Positions 16,947 through 25,639 are shown, numbered from the stretch's first letter. The stretch is DNA of 64,000 bases from Streptomyces tateyamensis (GCF_003205575.1 NZ_PYBW01000084.1:1-64000); one strand, 5' to 3'. A program made the numbers and translations. Notes: a model not told the origin generated them from the letters alone.

Positions 16947-17524
16947 CTAGTCGAAGTCGTAGCCCCGGTCGGCATACAGGTATCGCGGCTTGCGGCGAGG
17001 CCGTCCTCGTAGCCCCCGGATCGGCGGGACCGCGTCGAGCAGCGGCAGCAGCTGGGTGACGTCGTGGCGGTTGCCGCCGGTCAGCGTGACGGCGAGCGGG
17101 GTTCCGTGCCGGTCGACTATCAGGTGGTGCTTGGAACCGGGACGGGCGCGGTCGACCGGTGAGGGGCCGACGTGATCCACCCTCTGAGGGCCCGGACATG
17201 CGAGCCGTCAACAGCGCAGTGTTCAAGATCCAGCAGGTCGGCGCGGCGCAGCTCGGTCAGCAGGGCTGCGTGCAAGCGCGGCCAGACGCCGGCCCCGGTC
17301 CAGTCCCGCAGGCGGCGCCAGGCCGTCACCCCGGAGCAGCCGACCGTCTCGGCCGGGACATCACGCCAGGCGACGCCAGTTCGCAGTACGTACATCACCC
17401 CGGCGAGGGCCGCACGGTCGGGAACACGCAGCCGCCCGGGGTAGCGGTGGCGCCGCTCAGGAGCGGGTGGCAGGAGCGGAGCCACGCGCTCCCACAAGTC
17501 ATCCGGAACAAGATCAGCCCGCAC
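16947..17524 (-). pseudogene. IS5-family transposase remnant, frameshifted and truncated
   Basis: On the minus strand the N-terminal part from GTG 17524 reads DLVPDDLWERVAPLLPP through VAWRDVP to AVDGSHVRA (first catalytic Asp). The frame then changes near 17180 into GPSPVDRARPGSKHHLI, NRHDVTQLLPLLDA and LYADRGYD (second Asp), ending at a stop near 16947. The C-terminal third with the catalytic Glu is absent, so the element cannot be active. Some IS5 members use a programmed frameshift at about this place, so the shift itself may be natural. No terminal inverted repeats were identified. Confidence 0.8.
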
Positions 17525-17527
17525 CCG

Positions 17528-17839
17528 GACACCTTGCCGACCAAGATCGCCATACGCAAGACCCGCGGGTTCACCCTCGGCGGCTCCGACGCCGCCGCTG
17601 GCGCGGTCGACGCCGGGATCGTAGCGGAGGCGGCGGCTGCGGCGGATGCCGTTGCCGCCACCGAGGCGAGGCCCCTGAACCTCGCAGCGGCAGCGCCCGG
17701 CGCCGCACCGATCCCCAACCTGCCGCCGGTCGCCCCGCCAACCCCGGCGCCCTACCCGCTGTACACCCCGGCCCAGCAGGCCGCCGCAGCCGCCTGGGCT
17801 TGGTCCAGCGCACCCAAACGGCCCAGACCGATTTCCTGA
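17528..17839 (+). pseudogene. Orphan 3' gene fragment next to IS5 remnant
   Basis: An open frame starting beside the 5' end of the transposase remnant encodes about 103 residues, KIAIRKTRGFTLGGSDA then a long Ala-rich segment, PIPNLPPVAPPTPAPYP and AAAAAWAWSS, ending in a stop. The composition is protein-like and strand-specific, but no start or domain is recognised. It looks like the C-terminal end of a gene cut by the insertion sequence, perhaps from a plasmid or integrative element (inference). Confidence 0.35.
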
Positions 17840-18041
17840 TGACCCGTCAGCCAAGTCAGCAAATGGTCAGCAAGTGTACGAGTAGACCCTGCCGAACGCG
17901 CGTAGACCTGGGAATCGCTCCCTTTACCCGATGAGCCGTCCCCAAGGGTCGGCTAGCTCCCCGCCTATGTCTGGCCGAGTCCAGCTACGGACTCCCGCCG
18001 ACGCTCCGCAGAGAGCCAGCCCGACCATATATTCCCGCAGG

Positions 18042-19010
18042 TCAGCGCACCCTTCCCCGCGGCTTCAGCGGCCCCGGCGGCAACGCCGGCGCCCGCAGCC
18101 GCTCCCCCGTGTACCCGTGCACCACCCCGAAGCGGTCACCCTGATCCCAGTCCTGGACCGCCTGGACGATCTCCGCGTGGTCGCGGCCGATGAAGTTCCA
18201 GAACATCACCAACCGCTCCTCGAACGGCTCGCCGCCCAGCAGCAGCACCGCGGCGTCCGTGCGGGCGAGCAGGGGGAGGGTGGTGCGGCCGGTGCCCAGG
18301 TAGAGGAGCGAGCCCGGTTCGACCCGGACGCCGTCCACCTCGACGCTGCCGCTGATCGACAGCACCGCGTACTCGAAGTCCGGCTCCACCGGGAGCTGGG
18401 CCCGGGCGCCCTCACGCAGTGTCAGGTCGACGCCCACCAGGGGCGTGTACGTGGTGCCGGGCGAGGTGGCGCCGTCGGCGGTGCCCATGATGACCGTGCC
18501 CCGCAGGCCGGCGGCGGTGATCTCGGGGAGCACCGGGTGGTGCTCGAAGTGCGGCGCCACGTGGCGGTGCGCGTCCGGCAGGGCGACCCAGAGCTGGGCG
18601 CCGTGCAGCAGCCGGGGGTGGTCGGCCGGGGACTCCTCGGAGTGCGAGATCGCCCGCCCGGAGGTCATCAGGCCCAGCTCGCGCGGGCGGACGGTTTGCA
18701 GGCTGCCCAGGCTGTCCCGGTGCAGCACCTCTCCGTCGTGCAGCCAGCTGACGGTCTGCAAGCCCATGTGCGGGTGCGGCGGGACCTGCATGCCGGGCTC
18801 GCCGGCGATGTCGTCGGGGCCGTAGTGGTCGACGAAGCACCAGGCGCCGACCATCCGCCGGCCCAGGGTGGGCAGCAGTCGGCGGACCCTGGTGCTCTCG
18901 CCGAGTTGGACGGTGCGCCCGGTCAGCAGGTCGCGGACCGGGCCGGTGGCCGACTGGCCGCCGCAGTCGGTCGCGGTGGGACGCAGGTCGAGGTTGCTCA
19001 CGTCGGCCAC
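18042..19010 (-). CDS. Pirin family protein
   Basis: A 322-residue bicupin of the pirin family. The N-terminal cupin has RRLLPT..RRMVGAWCFVDHYGP, the metal-site stretch HPHMGLQTVSWL (with its two histidines) and GRAISHSEE, all diagnostic of pirins. The C-terminal cupin follows from about residue 190. Pirins are iron-binding proteins with regulatory or quercetinase-like roles; the role here is unknown. ATG 19010 is used. It lies 81 bases downstream of rpe on the same strand. Confidence 0.92.
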   Translation of the reverse strand: MADVSNLDLRPTATDCGGQSATGPVRDLLTGRTVQLGESTRVRRLLPTLGRRMVGAWCFVDHYGPDDIAGEPGMQVPPHPHMGLQTVSWLHDGEVLHRDSLGSLQTVRPRELGLMTSGRAISHSEESPADHPRLLHGAQLWVALPDAHRHVAPHFEHHPVLPEITAAGLRGTVIMGTADGATSPGTTYTPLVGVDLTLREGARAQLPVEPDFEYAVLSISGSVEVDGVRVEPGSLLYLGTGRTTLPLLARTDAAVLLLGGEPFEERLVMFWNFIGRDHAEIVQAVQDWDQGDRFGVVHGYTGERLRAPALPPGPLKPRGRVR

Positions 19011-19091
19011 CGTAGCCGAGCGGGGGTCAGCAGCCCAGCAGGCGGGCGGCTGTCTGCGCGCGGGACCCGCGCGGCCCGGCCGGGGGGTGCT

Positions 19092-19775
19092 TCAGTGCGC
19101 GCAGGCCCAGGCCGCCGTCGCGGTGGCCGCCTCGGCCTGGGCCCGCAGCGCCCGCACCGCCTCGGCGGGGTCCGCGGCGCCGTACACCGCCGAGCCCGCC
19201 ACGAACACGTCCGCGCCCGCCTCCGCGCAACGCTCGATGGTGGCGGCCGAGACACCGCCGTCCACCTGGAGCCACAGCTCCAGGCCGTGCTTGCTGATCA
19301 GCTCCCGGGTGCGGCGGATCTTGGGCAGCATGATGTCCAGGAACGCCTGGCCGCCGAAGCCGGGCTCCACCGTCATGATCAGCAGCATGTCCAGCTCGGG
19401 GAGCAGATCCTCGTAGGGCTCGATCGGCGTGGCGGGCCGCAGCGCCATCGAGGCGCGGGCGCCCTTGGCCCGGATCTCGCGGGCCAGCCGGACCGGCGCG
19501 GCGGCCGCCTCGACGTGGAAGGTGACCGACCCGGCCCCGGCCTCCACGTACTGCGGGGCCCAGCGGTCGGGCTGCTCGATCATCAGGTGGCAGTCGAGCG
19601 GAGTGTCGGTGGCCCGGGCCAGCGACTCCACCACGGGGACGCCGAGGGTCAGGTTCGGCACGAAGTGGTTGTCCATCACGTCCACGTGCAGCCAGTCGGC
19701 CCCGCGCACGGCCTGGGCCTCCTGGGCCAGGCGGGCGAAGTCCGCGGACAGGATGCTGGGGTTGATCTGCGCCAT
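19092..19775 (-). CDS. rpe: Ribulose-phosphate 3-epimerase
   Basis: A 227-residue TIM-barrel enzyme that interconverts ribulose 5-phosphate and xylulose 5-phosphate in the pentose phosphate pathway. Signatures seen: [13 protein letters not shown] at the N-terminus, [12 protein letters not shown] (metal His and catalytic Asp), [19 protein letters not shown] and VDGGV near the phosphate site. ATG 19775 gives the standard N-terminus; an ATG at 19793 is less likely. The gene diverges from an SDR gene across a 261-base gap. Confidence 0.96.
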   Translation of the reverse strand: MAQINPSILSADFARLAQEAQAVRGADWLHVDVMDNHFVPNLTLGVPVVESLARATDTPLDCHLMIEQPDRWAPQYVEAGAGSVTFHVEAAAAPVRLAREIRAKGARASMALRPATPIEPYEDLLPELDMLLIMTVEPGFGGQAFLDIMLPKIRRTRELISKHGLELWLQVDGGVSAATIERCAEAGADVFVAGSAVYGAADPAEAVRALRAQAEAATATAAWACAH

Positions 19776-20027
19776 TTCCGAAAGCCTCACCATTCGTCCG
19801 TGTGGGCACTCGCCCGCCCCCATCATCCCCCGAGGCTCTCGCCGCCCGCTCCCCCGCCCCGCTCCGGCACGATCACGTCGTACCGCTCCGACACCGGGCC
19901 GTGCAGTCCGCCGGCAGTTCCGGCAGGGCAGCTCGCTGCCGTTCGTTGCCGTCCTGGCGCGCCGCGGCCGGCCGCGGATCCGCGGGCGCGGACTTCGTCA
20001 ACTTCATCTCCCGTCCGTTGCCCTATC

Positions 20028-20044
20028 TTTGACAATGTGTCAAA
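20028..20044. promoter_or_regulatory. Palindromic operator over the SDR start codon
   Basis: TTTGACA-ATG-TGTCAAA is a perfect 7-bp inverted repeat with a 3-base spacer that spans the GTG start of the SDR gene. This looks like a repressor half-site pair of the TetR, PadR or MarR type. No regulator gene is adjacent. Confidence 0.55.
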
Positions 20045-20861
20045 TCAACTGAGGACCATTCTGATCACCGGATCGACCACCGGACACGGCCAGGCGCTGG
20101 CCGAGCGGCTGGCCGGCCCCGACACCCTCCTGCTGCTGCACGGCCGGGACGAGCAGCGGGCCGGCGAGGTGCGGGACCGGGTGCGCGCGGCGGGCGGGCA
20201 GGCCGAGGTACTGCTCGCCGACCTGGCGGACCTGCACGAGGTGGACGGCCTGGCCACCGCCGTGCTGGCCGACTTCCCCCGCCTCGACGTGCTGGTCAAC
20301 AACGCCGGCATCGGCTCCGGCCCGCCCGGCGCGCCGCGCGAGCAGAGCGCGGACGGGCTGGAGCTGCGCCTCGCGGTCAACTACCTGGCGGGATACCACC
20401 TGAACACCCGGCTGCTGGGCCGCCTCCAGGAGGCGGACGGCCGGATCGTCAACGTCTCCTCGATCGGCCAGCACCCGATCGACTTCGCCGACCCGCAGCT
20501 GCTCGTCGACTACGACGGCGGCCGGGCCTACCGTCAGGCGAAGCTGGCCCAGATCCTGCACACCATCGACCTGGCCGAGCAGCTCACCGCCGCCGGCTCC
20601 ACCGTGACGGTGAACGCCCTGCACCCGGCCACCCTGATGCCCACCGGCATGGTCGCGGAGGCCCTGCTGCCCACCATGAGCGGGGTCGACGAGGGCGCCA
20701 CCACCACCCTGGCCCTGGTCAGCGGCGCCGCGGGCGCCGGGACCGGCCGCTTCTACAACGGCCTGCAGGAGGCCCGCGCCGACAACCAGGCGTACGACCC
20801 GAAGGCCCGCGAGCAGCTGCGCGCCCTGTCGGCGGAGCTGGTCCGCTCGGTGCTGGGCTGA
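20037..20861 (+). CDS. Short-chain dehydrogenase/reductase
   Basis: A 274-residue classical SDR. The nucleotide-binding motif TGSTTGHG is at 11-18, NNAG at 88-91, the catalytic Ser in NVSSIG, and YRQAK with Tyr/Lys of the active site. It should be an NAD(P)-dependent oxidoreductase on an unknown carbonyl or alcohol substrate. GTG 20037 is the only start close to the fold's first strand; it lies inside a palindromic operator and has no Shine-Dalgarno, so the message may be leaderless. The far longer open frame upstream is a shadow over rpe and pirin. Confidence 0.9.
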   Translation: MSNQLRTILITGSTTGHGQALAERLAGPDTLLLLHGRDEQRAGEVRDRVRAAGGQAEVLLADLADLHEVDGLATAVLADFPRLDVLVNNAGIGSGPPGAPREQSADGLELRLAVNYLAGYHLNTRLLGRLQEADGRIVNVSSIGQHPIDFADPQLLVDYDGGRAYRQAKLAQILHTIDLAEQLTAAGSTVTVNALHPATLMPTGMVAEALLPTMSGVDEGATTTLALVSGAAGAGTGRFYNGLQEARADNQAYDPKAREQLRALSAELVRSVLG

Positions 20862-20875
20862 CCTCGGCCTGAACA

Positions 20876-20980
20876 GCTGACCCCGCCCCGAGCACGGGGT
20901 GGCCCGCCGCTACCGACCCGACCCGAGCACACGGTGGCCCGCCGCAGCTGACCCCGACCCGCGCACGGGGTGGCCCGCCG
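20876..20980. repeat. Three imperfect 35-bp tandem repeats
   Basis: Three copies of about 35 bases, each ending in GGTGGCCCGCCG (20898-20909, 20933-20944, 20969-20980), fill the gap between two convergent genes. Copies 1 and 3 share GCTGACCCCG and GCACGGGGTGG. Confidence 0.7.
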
Positions 20981-20997
20981 AGCGGCGGACCACCCCG
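20966..20997. terminator. Bidirectional terminator between convergent genes
   Basis: CGGGGTGG pairs with CCACCCCG and, inside one mismatch, CCGCC pairs with GGCGG around GAGC. It sits between the SDR stop (20861) and the aldo/keto reductase stop (21007), using the last tandem repeat copy as its left arm. Confidence 0.7.
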
Positions 20998-21006
20998 CGC
21001 GCGGCT

Positions 21007-21978
21007 TCACCAGGCGTAGTCCTCCGGCGCCGTCCGGTGGCCCGGGAAGATCTCGTCGAGGCGCTCCAGCGACTTCTGGTCCAGCGTCACCTCGAGCGCG
21101 CGCAGCGCCGCGTGCAGCTGGTCCAGGGTGCGCGGGCCGACGATGGGGGCGGTGACGGCCGGGCGGGTGAGCAGCCAGGCCAGCGCGATGTCACCGGGCT
21201 CGTGGCCGAGCTCGGCGGCGAAGTCCTCGAAGGCCTCGAGCTGGCCGCGGTGCTTGGCCAGCCCCTCCAGCGCCCGGCCGCCCGCCCGGCGCACGCCCTC
21301 GCGCTCCTTGCGCAGCACGCCGCCGAGCAGCCCGCCGTGCAGCGGGGACCACGGGATGACGCCCAGTCCGTAGTGCTCGGCGGCCGGCAGCACCTCCAGC
21401 TCGACGCTGCGCTCCAGCAGGTTGTAGAGCGACTGCTCGCTGGTCAGGCCGAGGAAGTTGCGTGCCTTGGCCCGCTCCTGGGCCTGGGCGATGTGCCAGC
21501 CGGCGAAGTTGCTGGAGCCGACGTAGATGATCTTGCCCTGGGCGACCAGCACCTCCATCGCCTGCCAGATCTCGTCCCACGGGGTGTCCCGGTCGACGTG
21601 GTGCATCTGGTAGAGGTCGATGTGGTCGGTCTGCAGGCGGCGCAGGCTGGCGTCCACCGCGCGGCGGATGTTGAGGGCCGAGAGCCGGCCCTCGTTGGGC
21701 CAGCTGCCCATGTCGCCGTAGACCTTGGTGGCGAGCACGGTCTTCTCGCGCCGGCCGCCCCCCTTGGCGAACCAGCTGCCGAGGATCTCCTCGGTCCGGC
21801 CGCGGTTCTCGCCCCAGCCGTAGACGTTGGCGGTGTCGAAGAAGTTGATGCCCTGCTCCTGCGCGACGTCCATGAGCTGATGGGCGTCGCCCTCTTCGGT
21901 GAACGGACCGAAGTTCATGGTGCCCAGGCAGAGTCGGGAAACCTTGAGGCCGGTGCGGCCCAGACGGGTGTACTCCAT
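21007..21978 (-). CDS. Aldo/keto reductase
   Basis: A 323-residue (beta/alpha)8 NADPH-dependent oxidoreductase. Seen: RLGRTGLKVSRLCLGTMNFG at the N-terminus, FDTANVYGWGENRG (catalytic Asp and Tyr), LATKVYG (Lys), YQMHH (His), and the cofactor-binding end PIVGPRTLDQL. It belongs to the group of general aldehyde/ketone reductases related to YakC and Kv-beta subunits. ATG 21978 is chosen; a TTG at 21987 three codons upstream is possible. Convergent with the SDR gene. Substrate unknown. Confidence 0.93.
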   Translation of the reverse strand: MEYTRLGRTGLKVSRLCLGTMNFGPFTEEGDAHQLMDVAQEQGINFFDTANVYGWGENRGRTEEILGSWFAKGGGRREKTVLATKVYGDMGSWPNEGRLSALNIRRAVDASLRRLQTDHIDLYQMHHVDRDTPWDEIWQAMEVLVAQGKIIYVGSSNFAGWHIAQAQERAKARNFLGLTSEQSLYNLLERSVELEVLPAAEHYGLGVIPWSPLHGGLLGGVLRKEREGVRRAGGRALEGLAKHRGQLEAFEDFAAELGHEPGDIALAWLLTRPAVTAPIVGPRTLDQLHAALRALEVTLDQKSLERLDEIFPGHRTAPEDYAW

Positions 21979-22151
21979 GATCCTCAACCCTGCGCCGCAC
22001 CAGCCGATTTGTCCAGCACCTACCGGAAATCAACGCCCACTCGGCCCAGTTGGCCGGCTGCCTCGGACCTCACCGCCCGTACCGGCGGACCCGCGCACCG
22101 CCAGAACGTCCCCGTCGGCCGCTGGCTGCTCGGCACCGCAGGGCTCCCCCG

Positions 22152-22910
22152 CTACCGCTGAGCCCCCGCCGCCCCGCAGACCGCCCGCGCGATCCCGGCT
22201 GCCAGCACCCGGCGCACCTCGAGCGAGCGGCGCCACTTCCAGCGCCAGTGGCCGTTCACCGCGCCCCCGTAGCGGCGGGCCCGCAGGTCCGCCAGCACCG
22301 CGGTGGAGACCCCGAACTCCGGGAGCAGTGCAAGCGCCTGCCCCTTCGTCAGCAGCTCTCCGGTGCGCAGCGTCGCGGTTGCCCGGGCCAGCGTGTACAG
22401 GCCCAGGTCCACCCAGTCGTCGCGCAGCCACAGGTGCCAGCGGGGCAGTGCCGGGCGCCAGAAGTCCATTAGCGAGGCGCGCACCGCGCGGGCCAGTTCC
22501 TCGTCCGTGACGCCGGGCAGCAGGCCGGCCGGCGGCGGGCCGTACACGGTGCGCGCACCCAGCTGGAGTTCGCGCCGGGTGACCTCGGAGACCGGGCGCG
22601 CCAGCAGTTCCCGGTGCGCCCAGGTGAGGTGGTCCAGCGCCGGATCGGCGAGCCGGTCCGGCAGCAGGTAGGAGCAGTGCAGCTCGAGCGCCAGCGGGCT
22701 GGCCCGCTCCAACTCCCGGTGCAGCGCCGTCAACCGCTCCCGCTCCGCAGGGTCAGGTGCCCGCTCCAGCAGGGCCAGCAGGTCCAGATCACTGCGCCCG
22801 GGCTGGTAGTCGCCCAGCGCCAGCGAGCCGTGCGCCCACACCGCCCGCACCGGCAGCAACGCGCGCAGCCCGGCGACGAACCGCGCGACCAACCACTCCG
22901 TCTCGTCCAT
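22152..22910 (-). CDS. Nucleotidyltransferase, aminoglycoside adenylyltransferase-like
   Basis: A 252-residue protein. Near the N-terminus HGSLALGDYQPGRSDLDLLAL carries the nucleotidyltransferase signature GS...DxD that binds the nucleotide and Mg2+. The C-terminal helical part with WAHRELL and TKGQALALLPEFG recalls the DUF4111 domain of ANT(3'')/AadA enzymes. Whether it modifies an aminoglycoside or another substrate is not known; chromosomal relatives are usually uncharacterised. It starts 9 bases after the GNAT stop on the same strand, so the two are probably co-transcribed. Confidence 0.78.
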   Translation of the reverse strand: MDETEWLVARFVAGLRALLPVRAVWAHGSLALGDYQPGRSDLDLLALLERAPDPAERERLTALHRELERASPLALELHCSYLLPDRLADPALDHLTWAHRELLARPVSEVTRRELQLGARTVYGPPPAGLLPGVTDEELARAVRASLMDFWRPALPRWHLWLRDDWVDLGLYTLARATATLRTGELLTKGQALALLPEFGVSTAVLADLRARRYGGAVNGHWRWKWRRSLEVRRVLAAGIARAVCGAAGAQR

Positions 22911-22919
22911 CGGGCCAGG

Positions 22920-23684
22920 CTAACGCCGGCGCGGCAGCGAGATGTTGAGTTTTTCGGTCACCCGGCGGTAGCCGATCCGCTCGTACATCCGCTCGACCGA
23001 CTCCTCGGCGGGCTCCAGCCAGACCGCCTCCCGCTGGTGGTCCAGTGCGGTGGCGGTGAGCACGGCGCTGACCGCGGCGCCCACGCCGCGGCGGCGGTAG
23101 CGGTCGGCCACCGCTATCCCGGCCAACTCGCTGAGCCCCTCCGCCGATATCGAGGCGGCCCCGCCGCCGGCCGGCTCGCCGTCCACCCGGGCCAGCGCCA
23201 CCGCCCCACCGCCGTGGGCGGTCATCCGCAGCCAGCCGAGCTCGCCGTCGCCCGGCTCGCCCTCCTCGCCGTACGCGCGGTGCTGGACCTGGGCGAGGGC
23301 GACGAACTCGTCCTCGTTCTCCGGCACGCTGACCGCCAACCCCGGCACCGGGCCGGGAACCACCAGGTCCGCGGCGGTGCAGGCGAGCAGCGGGACCCGG
23401 TTCTCCACCTCGAACCCGGCGGCCAGCAGCGCGGGTTCGACGGCGGGCGCCCACTCGGGCAAATACTCCAGCCGGGGCAGCCGCTCCCGCTGCTCGAACG
23501 CCGCTACCAGCTCGCGGATCTGACGCCGGGTCGGCTCGGCGTCCTGCTCGGGTATCGCGTAGTTGGCGTACGGGCTCGGCCAGTCCGGGCTGAACCGGAT
23601 CAGGAACGGACCGACCACGAGGTGGTTCGGGGACCGCCGGGCCAGCGCGCACACGTGCTGCTGGATTCGGACAGCGAAGTCCAC
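22920..23684 (-). CDS. GNAT family N-acetyltransferase
   Basis: A 254-residue protein with a non-conserved N-terminal half and a C-terminal GNAT fold. The acetyl-CoA site is visible as ELAGIAVADRYRRRGVGAAV (motif A, R/QxxGxG/A), followed by WLEPAEESVERMYERIGYRR. Substrate unknown. The GTG start at 23684 has AAGGA 11 bases upstream. It is first of a likely two-gene unit with the nucleotidyltransferase. Confidence 0.85.
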   Translation of the reverse strand: MDFAVRIQQHVCALARRSPNHLVVGPFLIRFSPDWPSPYANYAIPEQDAEPTRRQIRELVAAFEQRERLPRLEYLPEWAPAVEPALLAAGFEVENRVPLLACTAADLVVPGPVPGLAVSVPENEDEFVALAQVQHRAYGEEGEPGDGELGWLRMTAHGGGAVALARVDGEPAGGGAASISAEGLSELAGIAVADRYRRRGVGAAVSAVLTATALDHQREAVWLEPAEESVERMYERIGYRRVTEKLNISLPRRR

Positions 23685-24090
23685 GGTGTTGGTATTCCTT
23701 CAGAGACATGCACGATTCGGACTCGGACATGCCACCGACGCCGGGGCCCTGCCGCCCGCCGCGAGGCGGGCCTCCCCGACGCTGTGCTCAGGCGCGTCGG
23801 CGGCTCTGGTGCTCGAACTCGCCCGCAACCATCGGCTTCACTCCTCGCCTGTTCCCCCGGGACCGGTCGGCCAGCATGCTGCCAGCCCGCCGCCCGCCTG
23901 GCAAGCCCCTCGATCCGGCCGCCCACCAGGCCATCTGCCCACCTGTCAGCCCGGGCCGTCGAGCTACCGCCGGTCAGCCCGAGTCGTCGACCTGTCACCC
24001 GTCAGTCCGGGCCGTCGACCTGCCGCCTGTCAGTCCGCCTGTTCCGCACGGCCATCGCCGACGGCCGGTCAGCGCACCGCCGGCGGCCGG
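23685..24090. other. Repeat-containing intergenic stretch
   Basis: A 406-base gap between rsmB and the GNAT gene, both on the minus strand. Its left half has no recognisable feature; its right half consists of 28-bp tandem repeats (23945-24056) and two copies of GGCCGGTCAGCGCACC 21 bases apart (24063 and 24084), the second overlapping the rsmB stop. Confidence 0.6.
23945..24056. repeat. 28-bp tandem repeats
   Basis: GTCAGC/T starts at 23945, 23973, 24001 and 24029, exactly 28 bases apart. The first three units share GTCAG(C/T)CCG(G/A)G(C/T)CGTCGA; the fourth is degenerate. Located just downstream of rsmB. Confidence 0.75.
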
Positions 24091-25524
24091 TCAGCGCACC
24101 CGTCGCAGCAGCGCCAGGTACATCGCGTCGGTGCCGTGCAGGTGCGGCCAGAGCTGCACGTCCGGTCCGTCGCCGAGCCCGGGCAGATCCGGCAGCAGCG
24201 GACGGGCGTCCACCCACTCCAGCTCCTCGGCCCGCTCGCGCAGCACGTCGTCCACCACCGCCCGGGTCTCGGCCAGGTGCGGCGAGCAGGTCGCGTAGCC
24301 GACCACGCCGCCCACCCGGACCGCGTCCAGCGCCGAGCGCAGCAGGTCACGCTGGAGCGGACCGAAACCGGCCACGTCCTCCGGGCGGCGCCGCCAGCGC
24401 GCCTCGGGCCGGCGGCGCAGCGCGCCCAGGCCCGAGCAGGGCACGTCGACCAGCACCCGGTCGAAGGTGCCGGGCCGCCAGGCCGGGCGGGTGCCGTCCG
24501 CGGCGATCACGGTGTACGGGCCGGGGTTGCCGGCCAGCGCCTTGGCCACCAGGCGGGCCCGGTGCGGCTGCCGCTCGGAGGCGACCAGGGCCGCGCCCCG
24601 CTCGGCGGCCAGCGCGGCGAGCAGCGCGGCCTTGCCGCCGGGGCCGGCGCAGCCGTCCAGCCAGAGCCGGTCCGCGCCGTCCACCGGCGCGTTGGCCAGC
24701 GCCAGCGCGACCAGCTGGCTGCCCTCGTCCTGCACCCCGGCCGCGCCCTCGCGCACCGCGGCCAGGCCGGACGGGTCGCCGCCCTCGGCCAGCGCCAGCG
24801 CGTACGGCGACCAGCGGCCGGGGCCGGCCTCCGGCAGCTCGGCGGCCAGCTGCTCGGTGGAGATGCGGCCGGGGCGGGCCACCAGGGTGACCGCCGGGCG
24901 CTCGTTGTCGGCGGCCAGCAGCTGCTCGATCGCCTCCCGGCCGGCCGAGCCGGGCTGCCAGCGGCCCAGCGCGTCCCAGAGCGCGGCCACCACCCAGCGC
25001 GGGTGCGAGTGGACCACGGACAGGTGGTCCTCCGCGTCGTCCTCGTACGGTGGGGCGACCTGGGCCAGCCAGGCGTCCAGGTCCTGCGCGCTGATCCGGC
25101 GCAGCACCGCGTTGACGAACTTGGCCCGCCCGTCGCCGAGCACCGCACGGGCCAGCTCGACGGTGGCGGAGACCGCGGCGTGGGTGGGGATCCGGGTCGC
25201 CAGCAGCTGGTGCGCGCCGAGCGAGAGCACGTCCAGCACCGGTGGGTCCACCTCGCGCAGCGGGCGGTCGATGCAGGCGGCGATGATCGCGTCGTAGCTG
25301 CCCTGCTGCCGCAGCGTGCCGTAGACCAGCTCGGTGGCGAGTGCCGCGTCGCGCCGGTCCATGCCCTTCTGCTCGGCCTCGCGCAGCAGTGAGGGCAGGA
25401 TCAGGTTGGCGTAGGCGTCCCGCTCGTCCACCGCCCGCAGCGCGCGGAAGGCGACGGTCCGGGCCGGGTCCTTCTTGGGGCGGCGGTGCGGACGGGGTGC
25501 GCGCTTGGCGGGGGGTGTGCTCAT
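24091..25524 (-). CDS. rsmB: 16S rRNA m5C967 methyltransferase
   Basis: A 477-residue protein: N-terminal NusB-like RNA-binding domain (about 20-165), then a Rossmann SAM-dependent methyltransferase. Seen: VQDEGSQLVA, the SAM motif DGCAGPGGKAALLA, VDVPCSGLGALRRRPEARWRR (Cys that assists release) and YATCSPHLAETRAV (nucleophilic Cys). This matches RsmB/Sun, which methylates C967 of 16S rRNA. It is downstream of fmt on the same strand, separated by an array of 16-bp repeats, as in the classical def-fmt-sun order. Confidence 0.95.
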   Translation of the reverse strand: MSTPPAKRAPRPHRRPKKDPARTVAFRALRAVDERDAYANLILPSLLREAEQKGMDRRDAALATELVYGTLRQQGSYDAIIAACIDRPLREVDPPVLDVLSLGAHQLLATRIPTHAAVSATVELARAVLGDGRAKFVNAVLRRISAQDLDAWLAQVAPPYEDDAEDHLSVVHSHPRWVVAALWDALGRWQPGSAGREAIEQLLAADNERPAVTLVARPGRISTEQLAAELPEAGPGRWSPYALALAEGGDPSGLAAVREGAAGVQDEGSQLVALALANAPVDGADRLWLDGCAGPGGKAALLAALAAERGAALVASERQPHRARLVAKALAGNPGPYTVIAADGTRPAWRPGTFDRVLVDVPCSGLGALRRRPEARWRRRPEDVAGFGPLQRDLLRSALDAVRVGGVVGYATCSPHLAETRAVVDDVLRERAEELEWVDARPLLPDLPGLGDGPDVQLWPHLHGTDAMYLALLRRVR

Positions 25525-25559
25525 GGGAAACGACCTCGGGAATGTGCTGCGCTCAAAAG

Positions 25560-25639
25560 TGCTGCGGATCAGAGCTGATGCGGGTCAAAGATGCTGCGGG
25601 TCAGAATTGCTGCGGGTCGAAGCTGCTGCGGATCGCCGC
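25560..25639. repeat. Five 16-bp tandem repeats between fmt and rsmB
   Basis: TGCTGCGG(A/G)TC plus six variable bases recurs with an exact 16-base period at 25560, 25576, 25592, 25608 and 25624, with a partial copy at 25545. They fill the 149-base gap between fmt and rsmB and contain no gene. Confidence 0.85.

Noticed and set aside
17840-18041. tRNA or attachment site near the IS5 remnant
   Set aside because: Three GTCAGC(C/A)A repeats are present, but no cloverleaf, no integrase and no flanking direct repeat.
17931-20036. Long 5' extension of the SDR gene
   Set aside because: It runs antisense over pirin and rpe, both clearly real; the SDR fold begins at 20037.
23945-24056. CRISPR array
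   Set aside because: Repeats are directly adjacent with no spacers, degenerate, and there are no cas genes.
22614-24890. Long plus-strand frame over the nucleotidyltransferase, GNAT and rsmB genes
   Set aside because: Antisense shadow with Arg/Pro-rich low complexity and no domain.
25560-25639. CRISPR array or iteron origin
   Set aside because: No spacers, no replication gene, and only 16-base units inside a housekeeping group.
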